A DNA stretch of 64,000 nucleotides, taken from NCBI GenBank assembly GCA_031549495.1, contig JAVBPS010000007.1, positions 62,001 to 126,000 of the forward strand, written 5' to 3'. The DNA comes from JAVBOW01 sp031549495. Its GTDB lineage: Bacteria > Bacteroidota > Bacteroidia > Bacteroidales > Rikenellaceae. Positions 8,825 to 18,028 of the stretch are shown in pieces. The position numbers and the translations under genes were made by a program. Within the stretch, counting starts at the first letter, position 1. Each line of letters starts with the position of its first letter. The notes under the pieces were generated by a model. That model was given only the letters and a program-made list of their open reading frames with translations, was not told the origin of the DNA and did not search any database.

Positions 8825-10630
8825 TTAATAGGTCTGCCCGTCGAAGTATTCGATAAGTTCGAACGCATTGACGTTCACACCTTTCATGTAGCGCGCCAAC
8901 CAGGGGTACATGTTGTAATAGTTGTCGTAAAGGCCTTTGTTGGCGGGACGGTTGTCGTTGTCGGTGCCGTCGTCGTCCTGGTACTTGAACCACGTCCAGC
9001 CCACGCAGTGCGGCGACTCGATCAGCCCCAGGGCGACGTGCTGGTAGACGTAAGCGCGGTCTTTCTGGGTTTTGACCAGGTAGCCGCCGCCCGACGTGTT
9101 CGGCAGGTCGGACTCCACGGCGCGCGTGTAGAACTCGCTGATGAAAAACGGCGTGTCCGTCCACTGGTGCCAGTCGTACACGCGGGAGTTCTCGCCCGAG
9201 ATCTGTTTGTTGGTGATGTCCCAGTAACCGTACAGGTTGATCGAGATCACGTCGCAATAACGGCCTGCGGCCTTGATGATGCTTTCGATCCCTTTCGGGT
9301 TGCCGTGCAGGCGCGAGCCGAAATAGAGGGTCTTGATGCCCAGCTCGTCCAGGGCCGCGCGCACGCCTTCATAGTATTTTTCGGCCATGATACCGGCGAA
9401 CTGGCCGTTGGTGGCGAAGTAAATCTTGTCGGGGCCGCTGATGTTGTTATCCTGCATCCATTTTTCGACCGCTTTGCGGGCCGGGTTGTTGGGATCCGGG
9501 ATGTCGAGGAAACGTTTGGCCAGGTAGACGTCGTCGCCGTTGTCGGTAAACCCGATCTCGTTGTCGGAGAAGAAACCGATGGTGTTCGGGTCGTTCTTGT
9601 AAGGTGCGAGTACCTCCTGGACGTAGCGCTTGCAGAAATCCTTCCAGCCGTCGTAGAAGACCAACCCGGGGTTGTTGGCCGTCACTCCGCCGGGCGAGGC
9701 GCCCACCTCGCGCCGGAAAGCGGTCAGGAAACCGAACGAGGGGCAGAGGATCAGCGGTTTTTCGGGATTGGCCGCGTTGTGCTGCTGGATGACGCTGTAA
9801 TTTTCGTTGCAGAAGGATCCCGAGGCGTGGATGCCGATGTCGGCCATCTCGTCGCGGATGGAGGCGATCCAGCGGGCATCGGTGCCGTATTTGGCGCTCC
9901 ATGCGGCCGCATTGCGCGAGGATGAGCCGTGGCGCACGGAGGTCACGCCGTGGTGGTGGTGCAGGTAGCCCAGGGGATCGACGAAGAACCAGCGGTCGCC
10001 GATCTTCTTGGTATAGAAATGGCCCGTGGCCGTTTGCACGGCTTTGTCCGTGCGGCTGCCGTACTTGTTGGTCACCGAGCGGTAGCGCACGATCGACGAA
10101 TCGGCCGTGTAACCGATCAGGTAGGGGACGATCCGGGTCTTTCCCTTCTGAAAAGTCGCCGTCGAGGGGGTGAGCGATCCCGTGTACTCGGTCATGAAGG
10201 GATAATACTGCTTTTCCGGATGGTTCGACCATTTATAGGACTCGGCGGGCAGGGGCTCGGGCAGTTTCTCCGGCTCGTCCTGGTATACTTTCAGCCCGCG
10301 TTTGAGCGCGTTTTCCCCTGTCCCCGCGGTCACATACACAACCCCCATGCGCTTGACCCCTTCATTTTCCAGCAGCGCTGTGACCGTCAGTGTGTTGCCG
10401 CTGACCGAGGCCGCCAGCCATTTCCTGTCCGACAGGGCCACTTCGACCGTGAATCCGCTTTGCGTGAGGATCGTGACGGAGGCGGAGGAGTTGGCCTGCG
10501 GGGTTACCGTCACTTCATAAGGTGCCAGTTTGAGTAAAACCACCCCGTCGTCACTGTTGTCATCGGCACATCCCGCCGCGAAAAACAGGGCCGACAGCAG
10601 GAGAACGAATGGCGTAAAATTCTTCTTCAT
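8825..10630 (-). CDS. BACON-containing glycosidase lipoprotein (GH50-agarase-like)
   Basis: The 601-residue product begins with a lipoprotein signal (FFAAGC, Cys21). Residues about 32-115 form a BACON-like domain (VTPQANSSASVTILTQSGF... TAGTGENALKRGLKV). The rest is a clan GH-A-like barrel with FFSDNEIGF (probable acid/base Glu), FISEFYTRA (probable nucleophile Glu), FGSRLHGNP, CDVISINLYGYW and GWTWFKYQDDD. It is clearly paralogous to the gene at 2891-4438 along the whole catalytic part. A terminator follows it, and it faces uxuA across a 203-bp divergent promoter region. The GH50-like label rests on motif resemblance; a different GH-A family is possible. Confidence 0.7.
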   Translation of the reverse strand: MKKNFTPFVLLLSALFFAAGCADDNSDDGVVLLKLAPYEVTVTPQANSSASVTILTQSGFTVEVALSDRKWLAASVSGNTLTVTALLENEGVKRMGVVYVTAGTGENALKRGLKVYQDEPEKLPEPLPAESYKWSNHPEKQYYPFMTEYTGSLTPSTATFQKGKTRIVPYLIGYTADSSIVRYRSVTNKYGSRTDKAVQTATGHFYTKKIGDRWFFVDPLGYLHHHHGVTSVRHGSSSRNAAAWSAKYGTDARWIASIRDEMADIGIHASGSFCNENYSVIQQHNAANPEKPLILCPSFGFLTAFRREVGASPGGVTANNPGLVFYDGWKDFCKRYVQEVLAPYKNDPNTIGFFSDNEIGFTDNGDDVYLAKRFLDIPDPNNPARKAVEKWMQDNNISGPDKIYFATNGQFAGIMAEKYYEGVRAALDELGIKTLYFGSRLHGNPKGIESIIKAAGRYCDVISINLYGYWDITNKQISGENSRVYDWHQWTDTPFFISEFYTRAVESDLPNTSGGGYLVKTQKDRAYVYQHVALGLIESPHCVGWTWFKYQDDDGTDNDNRPANKGLYDNYYNMYPWLARYMKGVNVNAFELIEYFDGQTY

Positions 10631-10804
10631 AATTATTGCGTTTGGATTGTGTCAGTAAAAATACAGTTTATCCCATACCCGATGTATTAAATCAGTACAA
10701 ATTGGTTTAGAAATCGTCCGAACTATTCCGTCCGGGGTTTTACGCCGTTCGGGATAAAAAATTTCTGAGTACTTTTAGCGGCAGATAACCCGGCGGGATA
10801 CCAT

Positions 10805-10812
10805 TATATCTG
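10805..10812 (+). promoter_or_regulatory. Putative -7 box for uxuA
   Basis: TATATCTG matches the Bacteroidetes -7 consensus TAnnTTTG at all but one fixed base and ends 21 nt before the uxuA ATG. I see no good -33 box at the usual distance. The rest of the 10631-10833 intergenic region should hold the promoter of the divergent glycosidase gene, but no convincing box stands out. Confidence 0.4.
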
Positions 10813-10833
10813 TTCTCGCCTAAAAACGACCCG

Positions 10834-12003
10834 ATGGAAAAGACATGGCGATGGTTCGGCCCGGGGGATAAGATCACCCTGGGGATGCTCCGGCAGATCG
10901 GTGTGGAGGGGATTGTCACCGCCCTGCACCCGATCCCGAACGGAGAGGTATGGCCGGCGGCCGAGATAGAAACCGTCAAAAAACAGATCGAGGCGGCGGG
11001 CCTGCGTTGGTCGGTGGTCGAAAGCCTGCCGGTAAGCGAACCGATCAAGTACGGCGGCCCGCAACGCGAACGGCTGATCGCAAATTACATCGAAAGCCTG
11101 GAGAACTTGGGACGGGCGGGCATCCGGACGGTCTGCTACAACTTCATGCCGGTGATCGACTGGATCCGCACGGATCTGGAACGGCCCCTGGGCGACGGGA
11201 CATCGACGCTGTGGTTTGACAGCGCGCGTTTCGCCTATTTCGACCTCCGCATCCTGCGACGCCAAGGGGCCGAGGCGGACTATACCGCGTCCGAATTGGA
11301 GAAGGTCGAGGCCCTGGAGCGCTCCATGACCGTGGCCGAAAAAGACGCATTGGTGGATACGATCATCGTCAAAACGCAGGGCTTCGTGAACGGCAACGTC
11401 GACGGCAGCGACCCTGTGGGGGCTTTCCGCCGGTTGCTGGCTCTTTACGAGGGGATCGACCGCCAGGCGCTGCTGTCCAACCTGGTTTATTTCCTGGAGA
11501 GGATCATGCCGGTCTGCAACCGTTACGGGATCGGCATGTGCATCCACCCGGACGATCCTCCGCGCCAGGTGCTCGGGTTGCCGCGCATCGTCACCGGCCG
11601 GCAGGACATCGAGCGCATCCTGCGCGCGGTCGACGATCCGTGCAACGGGCTGACGTTCTGTGCTGGATCGCTGAGCTCCGGCCTGCATAACGACCCGGTC
11701 GAATTGGCCCGCACATTTGCCCCGCGCGTGAAATTCGTCCACCTGCGCAGCACCGAAGTGTTCAATAACGGTGATTTCACCGAAGCCCCGCACCTCGAAG
11801 GGCGGGGGCAACTGATCGAACTGGTTCGGATATTCGAACGCCTCGATCCGCAGTTACCCATGCGCGTCGACCACGGCCGGCTCATGCTCGGCGATACGGG
11901 GCACAATCCCGGTTACTCCTTCCACGGGCGCATGTTCGCCCTGGCCCAGATGGAGGGGGTGATGGCCACCGTACGCAATGAAATCGCAAACAAAATGATA
12001 TAA
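10834..12003 (+). CDS. uxuA: D-mannonate dehydratase
   Basis: The 389-residue protein matches mannonate dehydratase (EC 4.2.1.8), which converts D-mannonate to 2-keto-3-deoxygluconate in hexuronate catabolism. Recognisable family stretches are WRWFGPGDKITLGMLRQIG at the N-terminus, WSVVESLPVSE, the metal-binding region CIHPDDPPRQVLGLPRI, FCAGSLSSG, VKFVHLRSTE and MRVDHGR. The length is normal for the family. It is cytoplasmic, with no signal peptide. It is 3 nt upstream of the SDR gene, so the two form an operon. Near the GH88 gene it would process the uronic acids released by the left PUL. Confidence 0.95.
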   Translation: MEKTWRWFGPGDKITLGMLRQIGVEGIVTALHPIPNGEVWPAAEIETVKKQIEAAGLRWSVVESLPVSEPIKYGGPQRERLIANYIESLENLGRAGIRTVCYNFMPVIDWIRTDLERPLGDGTSTLWFDSARFAYFDLRILRRQGAEADYTASELEKVEALERSMTVAEKDALVDTIIVKTQGFVNGNVDGSDPVGAFRRLLALYEGIDRQALLSNLVYFLERIMPVCNRYGIGMCIHPDDPPRQVLGLPRIVTGRQDIERILRAVDDPCNGLTFCAGSLSSGLHNDPVELARTFAPRVKFVHLRSTEVFNNGDFTEAPHLEGRGQLIELVRIFERLDPQLPMRVDHGRLMLGDTGHNPGYSFHGRMFALAQMEGVMATVRNEIANKMI

Positions 12004-12006
12004 GTT

Positions 12007-12822
12007 ATGAATGAAATGTTCAGTATCGAAGGGAAGGTGGCCGTGATCACCGGTGCGGGCGGCGTGCTGGGGGGCAGCATCGCCAAAAGTTTCGTGGAGC
12101 AGGGGGCCCGTGTGGCCGTGCTCGACATCCGGCGCGAACAACTCGACGCCCGTGTGGACGAATTGCGCGCCTCGGGGGGCGAGGTGATCGGCTGCCTGGG
12201 CAATGTGCTCGACCTGGATGGCCTGAGGGCGGTGGCGGACGAAGTGGTCGCCAAATGGGGCCGGATCGACATCCTGCTCAACATCGCCGGGGGGAACATC
12301 CCCGGGGCGACGCTCGATGCCGACCAGGAATTCTTTACGATGGAACTTGAAAAATGGGAGAAGGTCACCCGGCTGAACCTCGACGGGACGGTCTACCCCT
12401 GTCTGGTCTTCGGGGAGGTGATGGCGCGCCAGGGCAGCGGATCGATCGTCAACATCTCGTCGATGGCCGCCTACGGGGCGATCACGCGCGTGCCGGGTTA
12501 CTCGGTGGCCAAATCCGGGATCAGCAACTTCACGCAATGGCTGGCTGCCGAAATGGCGCTCAAATACGGGGACGGCATCCGGGTGAACGCCCTGGCCCCG
12601 GGCTTCTTCATCGGCGACCAGAACCGGGCCGTGCTGATCAATCCCGACGGGTCGCTCACCGACCGCAGCCTGCGTGTGATGGCCAAGACCCCGATGAAAC
12701 GGTTCGGCGACATCTCGGAACTCAACGGCGCGGTGCAATTCCTCTGCTCCCCGGCGGCGAGTTTCATCACCGGCGTGGTGCTCCCGGTCGACGGCGGATT
12801 CAGTTCCTTCAGCGGGGTGTAG
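12007..12822 (+). CDS. SDR-family D-mannonate oxidoreductase (fructuronate reductase type)
   Basis: The 271-residue protein is a classical short-chain dehydrogenase/reductase. It has the NAD(P)-binding TGAGGVLG motif near residue 16, NIAG, the active-site Ser in NISSM, and the YxxxK catalytic pair in YSVAK. It resembles SDRs annotated as D-mannonate oxidoreductases, which reduce D-fructuronate to D-mannonate, the step just before UxuA. The direct operon link to uxuA supports this. The substrate is inferred from context; sequence alone only proves an SDR. A hairpin at 12868-12895 ends the operon. Confidence 0.85.
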   Translation: MNEMFSIEGKVAVITGAGGVLGGSIAKSFVEQGARVAVLDIRREQLDARVDELRASGGEVIGCLGNVLDLDGLRAVADEVVAKWGRIDILLNIAGGNIPGATLDADQEFFTMELEKWEKVTRLNLDGTVYPCLVFGEVMARQGSGSIVNISSMAAYGAITRVPGYSVAKSGISNFTQWLAAEMALKYGDGIRVNALAPGFFIGDQNRAVLINPDGSLTDRSLRVMAKTPMKRFGDISELNGAVQFLCSPAASFITGVVLPVDGGFSSFSGV

Positions 12823-12867
12823 CCAAAGACGCCGCCTGTTACATCTTTTTACGATCTGAAAAATTAC

Positions 12868-12895
12868 GAGGGTCATGACGATAGTCATAACCCTC
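12868..12895. terminator. Hairpin terminator in the left repeat copy
   Basis: GAGGGT and ATGAC on the left pair with GTCAT and ACCCTC on the right. On the plus strand it is followed by TGATTTTCTT and would end the uxuA-SDR operon; on the minus strand it is followed by GTAATTTTTC. It is the counterpart of the hairpin beside tRNA-Arg at 61625-61652. Confidence 0.7.
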
Positions 12896-12907
12896 TGATT
12901 TTCTTAG

Positions 12908-12952
12908 TGACACCATCAGGACTCAAACCTGAAACCTGCTGATCCTTAGTCA
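12908..12952 (-). pseudogene. 3' fragment of tRNA-Arg (non-functional)
   Basis: On the minus strand this stretch carries an anticodon-arm-like segment with loop CTAAGGA (the intact gene has CTACGGA), then the variable loop, T arm and 3' acceptor strand of tRNA-Arg. The acceptor 5' strand and D arm are absent from the adjoining sequence (12953-12985). It therefore cannot fold as a tRNA. Confidence 0.85.
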
Positions 12953-13187
12953 AACGATTTGGATGTTCTTTGATTTTCGCCGGGTTTCGTTATGCTTCTA
13001 AGGGCGTTAAAATCAACGATAAATATAAGAACGTTTTTCTGCTTGTTTCGTTGGTTGTCTCAAAACTCCGTATTTGTGTGCAAATTGTGTGTGCGATTTT
13101 GCCATCGCGTATGAAGATAGATGAGTTCTGAAAACGTAACATAAGGGGCGGATTGTATCAATAAAGATGGGCTGATTCTAACGCTGG
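12953..13187. other. Non-coding left end of the island
   Basis: No credible gene is found between the tRNA fragment and the esterase stop at 13188. The stretch is clearly more AT-rich than the neighbouring genes. It contains the tandem 11-bp repeats at 13074-13095 and no other structure I can assign. Confidence 0.5.
13074..13095 (+). repeat. Tandem 11-bp repeat near left island end
   Basis: TTGTGTGCAAA is followed directly by TTGTGTGTGCG. The same arrangement, TTGTGTACAGA then TTGTGTGCAAA, is found at 61592-61613 close to the other end and in the same orientation. They may be arm-type binding sites for a tyrosine recombinase, although this is an inference from position. Confidence 0.5.
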
Positions 13188-14618
13188 TTATTTTACATCA
13201 TCCCAAGTGTCGCTACGAAAGGGGAAAGCCGGCAAGCCGAAGGTGTCCGTAAGGTTTGCGCCGGGGTAATAATTCAGGAATGCGTAACGGATAGCCACGG
13301 GTTGTGCTACTTGTCCGCACTTGACGACTATTTCGTTGCGGTTCTCTTTGGTGATCTGTGCTTCGGCCTGGTGGAATACCCGGTCGCTGCCCGCCAGTTC
13401 GAACCCGAGGATGGGGGCATAGGCCGGATGCAGGCCCACAGCGGCTTTGAATCGGACTTTGGCCTCCCCTTCGCCGAAAAGGAATTCCTCGGGCATGGGC
13501 TCCGAACAGGGCAACGTTTCCGCTACCCCGTACGTGCGCACCAGTGCGAGCGCCGCCAGCCGCGATCCCACCACATCTTTGCGGGCGGGATGGATGCATT
13601 GCTCCTCGCCCACGTCGGTCGTGGGCGCAATCCCCGAGAAGGGGATTGTCTTCTGTGCCTTCAATTGTGCTTCGACCAGCAGCGGGATTGACGTGGCCCG
13701 CTGGCCCGCCGTCCCGAAAGGGGCGATCTGTACGTAATAGAACGGCATATCCTGTCCGTCCCAATCGCGCCGCCAGAGCGCGGCGAGCTCTTCCATCATC
13801 TGTGCGTAGATCCTGTATCCGGCCAGGTTGCCCTCGCCCTGGTACCAGAGGAATCCCCGGGCCGCATAGCCCCGGATGGGGCAGATCATGCCGTTGTAGA
13901 GCAACCCGAGCCTGAGCTGGGTCTTCAGGTCGGGCGAGGTTGCCGCCTGAGGATTGAACCCTTCCACCCGCGCGGCCGTCGCCGGGTCGATCCACGCCTC
14001 GATGCGCGAACCGCCCCAGGCGCTCACCACGATCCCTACCGGCACGCCGAGCGTTTCGGTAAGCGTGCGGGCGAAGTAGTAAGCAGCCGCACTCGTCGTC
14101 CATACCGACTCGGGCGAGGCGCATTCCCACGTGCCCCCGACCTCCGCGGCCGGTGCGTCGGCGGCCACATTGGGGACTTTCATGATCCGGATCCGGTCTT
14201 TCCACGTTCCCGCGCCGAGCAATTCCCCGTAAGCCCCGTGTACGGGCTGCGAACGAAAGCCGCGCATGGGCATTTCCATGTTGGACTGCCCGGAGCATAT
14301 CCAGACCTCTCCCGCCATTACGTTGCGCAGGGTAAGGGGTTCCCCGTCGCTGAACGTGATCGCATAGGGTCCCCCGGCGTCGGGTGTCGCCACCCGGACT
14401 GCCCAGCGGCCATCCTGTCCGGCCGTTGCGTCGTATTTCCGCCCGTCCCAGCCTGTGGCGACGGTTACTTTCGCACCCACGGCGGCCCAACCCCAAAGGG
14501 CGGCCTGCGCGTTGCGTTGCAGCACCATGTGTTCGCCGATGATCCCCGGCAGGCGGACTTTCGCCCCGGCGGCCAATGCGGTCGCCAACAACAGGACGGT
14601 AAGGAAATTTTTGCTCAC
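13188..14618 (-). CDS. Secreted sialate O-acetylesterase-type (SASA) carbohydrate esterase
   Basis: I place the start at a GTG at 14618, 7 nt after the stop of the upstream gene, because it gives a clean signal peptide (SKNFLTVLLLATALAAGA); any upstream ATG would run far into the previous gene. The 476-residue enzyme has the SGNH/GDSL-like blocks of the family: GEVWICSGQSNMEMP (nucleophile Ser112), FLWYQGEGN, and a DVGEEQCIHPARKD region with the catalytic His. Such enzymes remove O-acetyl groups from sugars in the periplasm. It is the last gene of PUL A and has a counterpart in PUL B (55263-56714). The name reflects family; the true substrate need not be sialic acid. Confidence 0.85.
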   Translation of the reverse strand: MSKNFLTVLLLATALAAGAKVRLPGIIGEHMVLQRNAQAALWGWAAVGAKVTVATGWDGRKYDATAGQDGRWAVRVATPDAGGPYAITFSDGEPLTLRNVMAGEVWICSGQSNMEMPMRGFRSQPVHGAYGELLGAGTWKDRIRIMKVPNVAADAPAAEVGGTWECASPESVWTTSAAAYYFARTLTETLGVPVGIVVSAWGGSRIEAWIDPATAARVEGFNPQAATSPDLKTQLRLGLLYNGMICPIRGYAARGFLWYQGEGNLAGYRIYAQMMEELAALWRRDWDGQDMPFYYVQIAPFGTAGQRATSIPLLVEAQLKAQKTIPFSGIAPTTDVGEEQCIHPARKDVVGSRLAALALVRTYGVAETLPCSEPMPEEFLFGEGEAKVRFKAAVGLHPAYAPILGFELAGSDRVFHQAEAQITKENRNEIVVKCGQVAQPVAIRYAFLNYYPGANLTDTFGLPAFPFRSDTWDDVK

Positions 14619-14625
14619 GGGCTGG

Positions 14626-17600
14626 TTATTTAACGGTGTAAACAGGCATTTCCAGCGTATAGCTTTTCGGCAGCGGCTTCCCGTCGCGCAGTAATTTGAG
14701 TTCCAGCGTGGCCGCCTTCGTGGCGTCCGCCCGGATAAAGGTAAATTCATATGGATACGCATCGATCGTTTTAGCCTCCCCACCCACGAGCGACAACGAA
14801 GCGGAAAGCCCTTCCACCGGCCCTGTACCCAGGTAGCCGTAGAACGAATCCCATCCGAACGGCGAGCGGATGCGGAAGAGGTAGAAATTCCCGAGCCCGT
14901 CGGGCAGAGCCACCTTTACGAAACCGTCCCGCACGGGCGGCAGCGGTTCCGTTTTCTTTTGCGTCGCCACCGGCAGGGCCACCACCTGCATGCCCCGTCC
15001 CGGAATGGAGAGCCGCAGTACCCTGTCCTGTCCCGGGACGGTTGAGGTTTTCTTATCCGTAACGCTTTGGTAAAGCGTGGCCTGTTTGCCGTTCCATTGT
15101 ACTTCGTCCCCAATGCGCAGGTTGTAATCCACGCGCAGCGAATCCTCGTTCATGAGCACCACCAGGAACGTGTCGCCCGAGCGGCCGCTGATGTAGTTGA
15201 TCTCCGGGCGGTCGGGCACCACGAGCCCCCGCTTGATCCACAATTTCACATTCTTATACCCCAGGATGTTGCCCGCACCCACGCCGTAGACCCGGTTGTT
15301 GAACCAGACGAACCCTTCCTGTTTGGAGTAGGGAAAATCGATCCTGCCGCCTGAGCGTTGGATGGCCTCGGTGATCACGAAATCCCAGGTAAAGGCGAGG
15401 TGGGGCGGGATATGGTGGTAATAGATACCGCTGATATCCGGACCCTTGAGCGGAAAACCCCGGTGCGAGGTAATGTCGCTGAACACCGTGGCGTAATAGC
15501 CCGGATAGTTCGTGAAGCGCCCGATGACAGCGTTGCGGGCGTAGATTTCGAAGATCGGGCGGGGTTCGTATTGGTAGAGTTTGAGCAGGTGGGGTGCCCA
15601 GCTCGACATGTAGACGTTCTTCAACTGCCCTGACGCGCTGAAATAGGTGAACGGCTGTTCGAATCCCAGTCCTACGGGCGAGACGAGCGACTCAGGCACA
15701 TCGTGCACCTGCACCTCCCCCGGCTTGACGGGATACCCGAGACGGTATTTTTCCATCCCTTTCCACCATAGGTGGGGAGTTGATTTCGGGTCGGCCACCC
15801 CGGCGTTGACCTGCTGCGTTTTGTTCTCCACCTGCGGATAGCTCCGCACCCCGGCGATGGTCTGGTAGGCCGATTTGACGGCCGCGTCGAGGAACGTCTT
15901 GTCCTTCGTGACCTCGTAAATATCGAGCAGTTGCCACCATTGCGGATAGAACGAGACGTTGTAGAACGCCGATATGAGTTGCTGCTTGGTGCTCGTCCCG
16001 TAAACCTCCTTGTCGATGTAGGCTTTCGCCTTTTTGACCGCCGAGTCGAGCCATTTCTTCTCGCCCGTCAGGCGGTAGGCGCCCATCTCGTTGACCCAGG
16101 AAAGGGTGCTCGATGAGAACGCCTTCCCGGTGCGGGGCACCCCGCCGGGCATCGTCAGCTCGTAGAACCATTGGTTCGCCCCGCCGAGCAGTTTGTGCAA
16201 TCCTTCGTAATAGGGAGTCCCGAATTGCGAGTCGTAGGGGCCCAGTTCGAGGGTTTTGACCTGCGCGAGAAACCGCTCGCCTTCGCCCTTGAGCGCATAG
16301 CGGTAGCCGTAGCGAGAGAGGGTGTACTCGATGGTGGGAAGCGCGCGGCGGATATAGAAATCCTCGTCCTGCATGAGCACCGCCGATTCCACGATGGCCA
16401 ACGGGGCGCTCTGCCCGCCCGTCGGGGCGAGTATGGGATGGGCTTCGATATCGTAGAACGCTTTCAGCTTGGGGTCGTAGCCGCTGTGCTCATCGTCGTT
16501 GATCAGGTCGGTCATGTTCAGGGCCGCCTCGGTGAGGGACGCTTCTTTTTGCCCCCGGTAGTCCCGCACACGGAATATATGGGTCGACACGTAGTCCAAT
16601 GCCGACTCTGCTCCCTCCCCGTTAATGCCTATCTCGAATACCCGCTCCAACTGCTGCCCTTTGCTCAATTTCGAATCGGCAAGGCCGAGCACCGGCGAGA
16701 AGGCCACGGGTTGGATGCCGCCCGCGGCGTTGAGGATCGAAAAGCCAAAACGCGATTCGCGCGCCGAGCCCCATTGCAGCGGATACATGCCGATCGCCCC
16801 GGCAACGTAGCCCGTCCCCGCGGTGCTTTCGACTATCGCAACTTGTTGGGTGACCAGCGCCCCGGGTTGCATGGCCACCTGCTCCGGGACGCGTTGCGCC
16901 TGGATCATTGGCGGCAACAACACTTGGCGCATCTTTTCGCGCGGGGTGGGGGTAAAGGCATCGAAAGCGAAGCTGTAACACCCTTCGCGATCTGCCTTGC
17001 ACGACAGCGTGACGGTCATGTGTCCGGCCCCGGGTGCGGCTTCCCAGACCGATGACACGGTCTGTCCGCCGACGGCCGAAAGAATAGCTTCCACCCGGCC
17101 GGCGGCGCTCTTTTTTGCTGAAATGACCGTGCAGGGTGAATAATTCCCCGCATAATAGGGATTCTGCGCGTCATGCGTGTCGACGAAACGTTTTTCCCCG
17201 CCGCTCCACCGGATTGTGCTGTTGGCTACCGAATTGTTCCAGTAGGGCAGGAAGGCGGTGAAGGTGATCTGCGGGTCGGGCGAGAAGAGCAGCCCGAGGG
17301 TATGGTCTGCCCGCTGCGGGTCGGGGCTCAGCCACGCGTCGCCCTTGCGGTATTCGGTCTTTATGTATATTTTCCCGTCCGCTTCCAGAAAACGGGTGCG
17401 GATGCGGCCATTCTCCGCACAAGCAAGTTCAGTGTATTTTGCCGGGAGGGTTTGTATGCGGGACGCGACCGCCGGGGGCGATTGCACGGCCATCGTTTTG
17501 GGTTTGACCAGGTATTTGCCGAACCCTTCGAGGGAAATGGCGTTCGGGTTCATTTCTGTGTCTGAGGTAAGCAGTACGGCATCTACGCGCGCATAGTTTG

Positions 17601-18024
17601 TATTCTCGTCCCGCAGGGCAAGCATCGTCTCCCCGGCCGCAAGCTGCACCTGCCCGGCGCGCTCCCACCGGAAACCCTCCTGTCCGTGACAGCCCAGCAC
17701 CGTTTCCAACGCTTTGTCGTTGACCGCCACCCGGAACAGGCGCGTGCCCGGCTGGGCGGTGGGGTAGTCCCTCCCCCGGGCCCAGACCGCGTAGGTGCCT
17801 GCCTGCTCCACGTCGACGACGGTAAAGGCGTCCTGTGCCCTGACCCCCGACGTTTCGCCGATCACAGAGAGGTATTTCCCGCCTGAAGCGAGGAACGGGT
17901 CGCCTTTCTCGCCCCAGCCTCCTTTGAACTGGAAATCCTCGGCTTCGACGATGTAGGTTTTCTGCGCGCTGAGCGTGGTCACCGCCAGCAGGGCTGGCAA
18001 CAGGAATAACAATCGGGTCTTCAT
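14626..18024 (-). CDS. Large secreted protein with golvesin-like N-terminal domain and helical-toroid-like region; function unknown
   Basis: The 1132-residue product has a signal peptide ending near SAQ. Residues about 22-155 resemble the golvesin C-terminal-like / CBM-like beta-sandwich (YIVEAEDFQFKGGWG, GTYAVWARGRDY, YARVDAVLLTSD). A beta-rich middle region follows. Residues about 500-900 are rich in helices with repeated aromatic segments, as in (alpha/alpha)6 enzymes, for example WVNEMGAYRLTGEKKWLDSAV and YNVSFYPQWWQLLDIYEVTKD. The C-terminal third is homologous to the next gene (VIGRFTNYPGYY, KNVKLW, INYISG). I do not recognise a catalytic signature, so a new glycoside hydrolase or lyase family is a hypothesis only. 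It sits 4 nt from its paralogue in the PUL A operon. Confidence 0.6.
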   Translation of the reverse strand: MKTRLLFLLPALLAVTTLSAQKTYIVEAEDFQFKGGWGEKGDPFLASGGKYLSVIGETSGVRAQDAFTVVDVEQAGTYAVWARGRDYPTAQPGTRLFRVAVNDKALETVLGCHGQEGFRWERAGQVQLAAGETMLALRDENTNYARVDAVLLTSDTEMNPNAISLEGFGKYLVKPKTMAVQSPPAVASRIQTLPAKYTELACAENGRIRTRFLEADGKIYIKTEYRKGDAWLSPDPQRADHTLGLLFSPDPQITFTAFLPYWNNSVANSTIRWSGGEKRFVDTHDAQNPYYAGNYSPCTVISAKKSAAGRVEAILSAVGGQTVSSVWEAAPGAGHMTVTLSCKADREGCYSFAFDAFTPTPREKMRQVLLPPMIQAQRVPEQVAMQPGALVTQQVAIVESTAGTGYVAGAIGMYPLQWGSARESRFGFSILNAAGGIQPVAFSPVLGLADSKLSKGQQLERVFEIGINGEGAESALDYVSTHIFRVRDYRGQKEASLTEAALNMTDLINDDEHSGYDPKLKAFYDIEAHPILAPTGGQSAPLAIVESAVLMQDEDFYIRRALPTIEYTLSRYGYRYALKGEGERFLAQVKTLELGPYDSQFGTPYYEGLHKLLGGANQWFYELTMPGGVPRTGKAFSSSTLSWVNEMGAYRLTGEKKWLDSAVKKAKAYIDKEVYGTSTKQQLISAFYNVSFYPQWWQLLDIYEVTKDKTFLDAAVKSAYQTIAGVRSYPQVENKTQQVNAGVADPKSTPHLWWKGMEKYRLGYPVKPGEVQVHDVPESLVSPVGLGFEQPFTYFSASGQLKNVYMSSWAPHLLKLYQYEPRPIFEIYARNAVIGRFTNYPGYYATVFSDITSHRGFPLKGPDISGIYYHHIPPHLAFTWDFVITEAIQRSGGRIDFPYSKQEGFVWFNNRVYGVGAGNILGYKNVKLWIKRGLVVPDRPEINYISGRSGDTFLVVLMNEDSLRVDYNLRIGDEVQWNGKQATLYQSVTDKKTSTVPGQDRVLRLSIPGRGMQVVALPVATQKKTEPLPPVRDGFVKVALPDGLGNFYLFRIRSPFGWDSFYGYLGTGPVEGLSASLSLVGGEAKTIDAYPYEFTFIRADATKAATLELKLLRDGKPLPKSYTLEMPVYTVK

Positions 18025-18028
18025 ATGC

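Larger units (their letters stand above)
12868..12952 (-). repeat. Left copy of the tRNA-Arg-derived direct repeat (putative attachment site)
   Basis: These 85 bp match 61625-61709 in the same orientation with only five mismatches, and bases 12884-12937 (54 bp) are identical to 61641-61694. The repeat covers the tRNA terminator, the tRNA 3' end, T arm and most of the anticodon arm. It ends where the 5' half of the tRNA would start. This is what remains of a tRNA 3' end displaced by an integrating element. Confidence 0.85.

Noticed and set aside
12908..12980. A second functional tRNA at the left repeat
   Set aside because: The 5' acceptor strand and D arm are missing and the anticodon loop is altered; only a 3' fragment remains.
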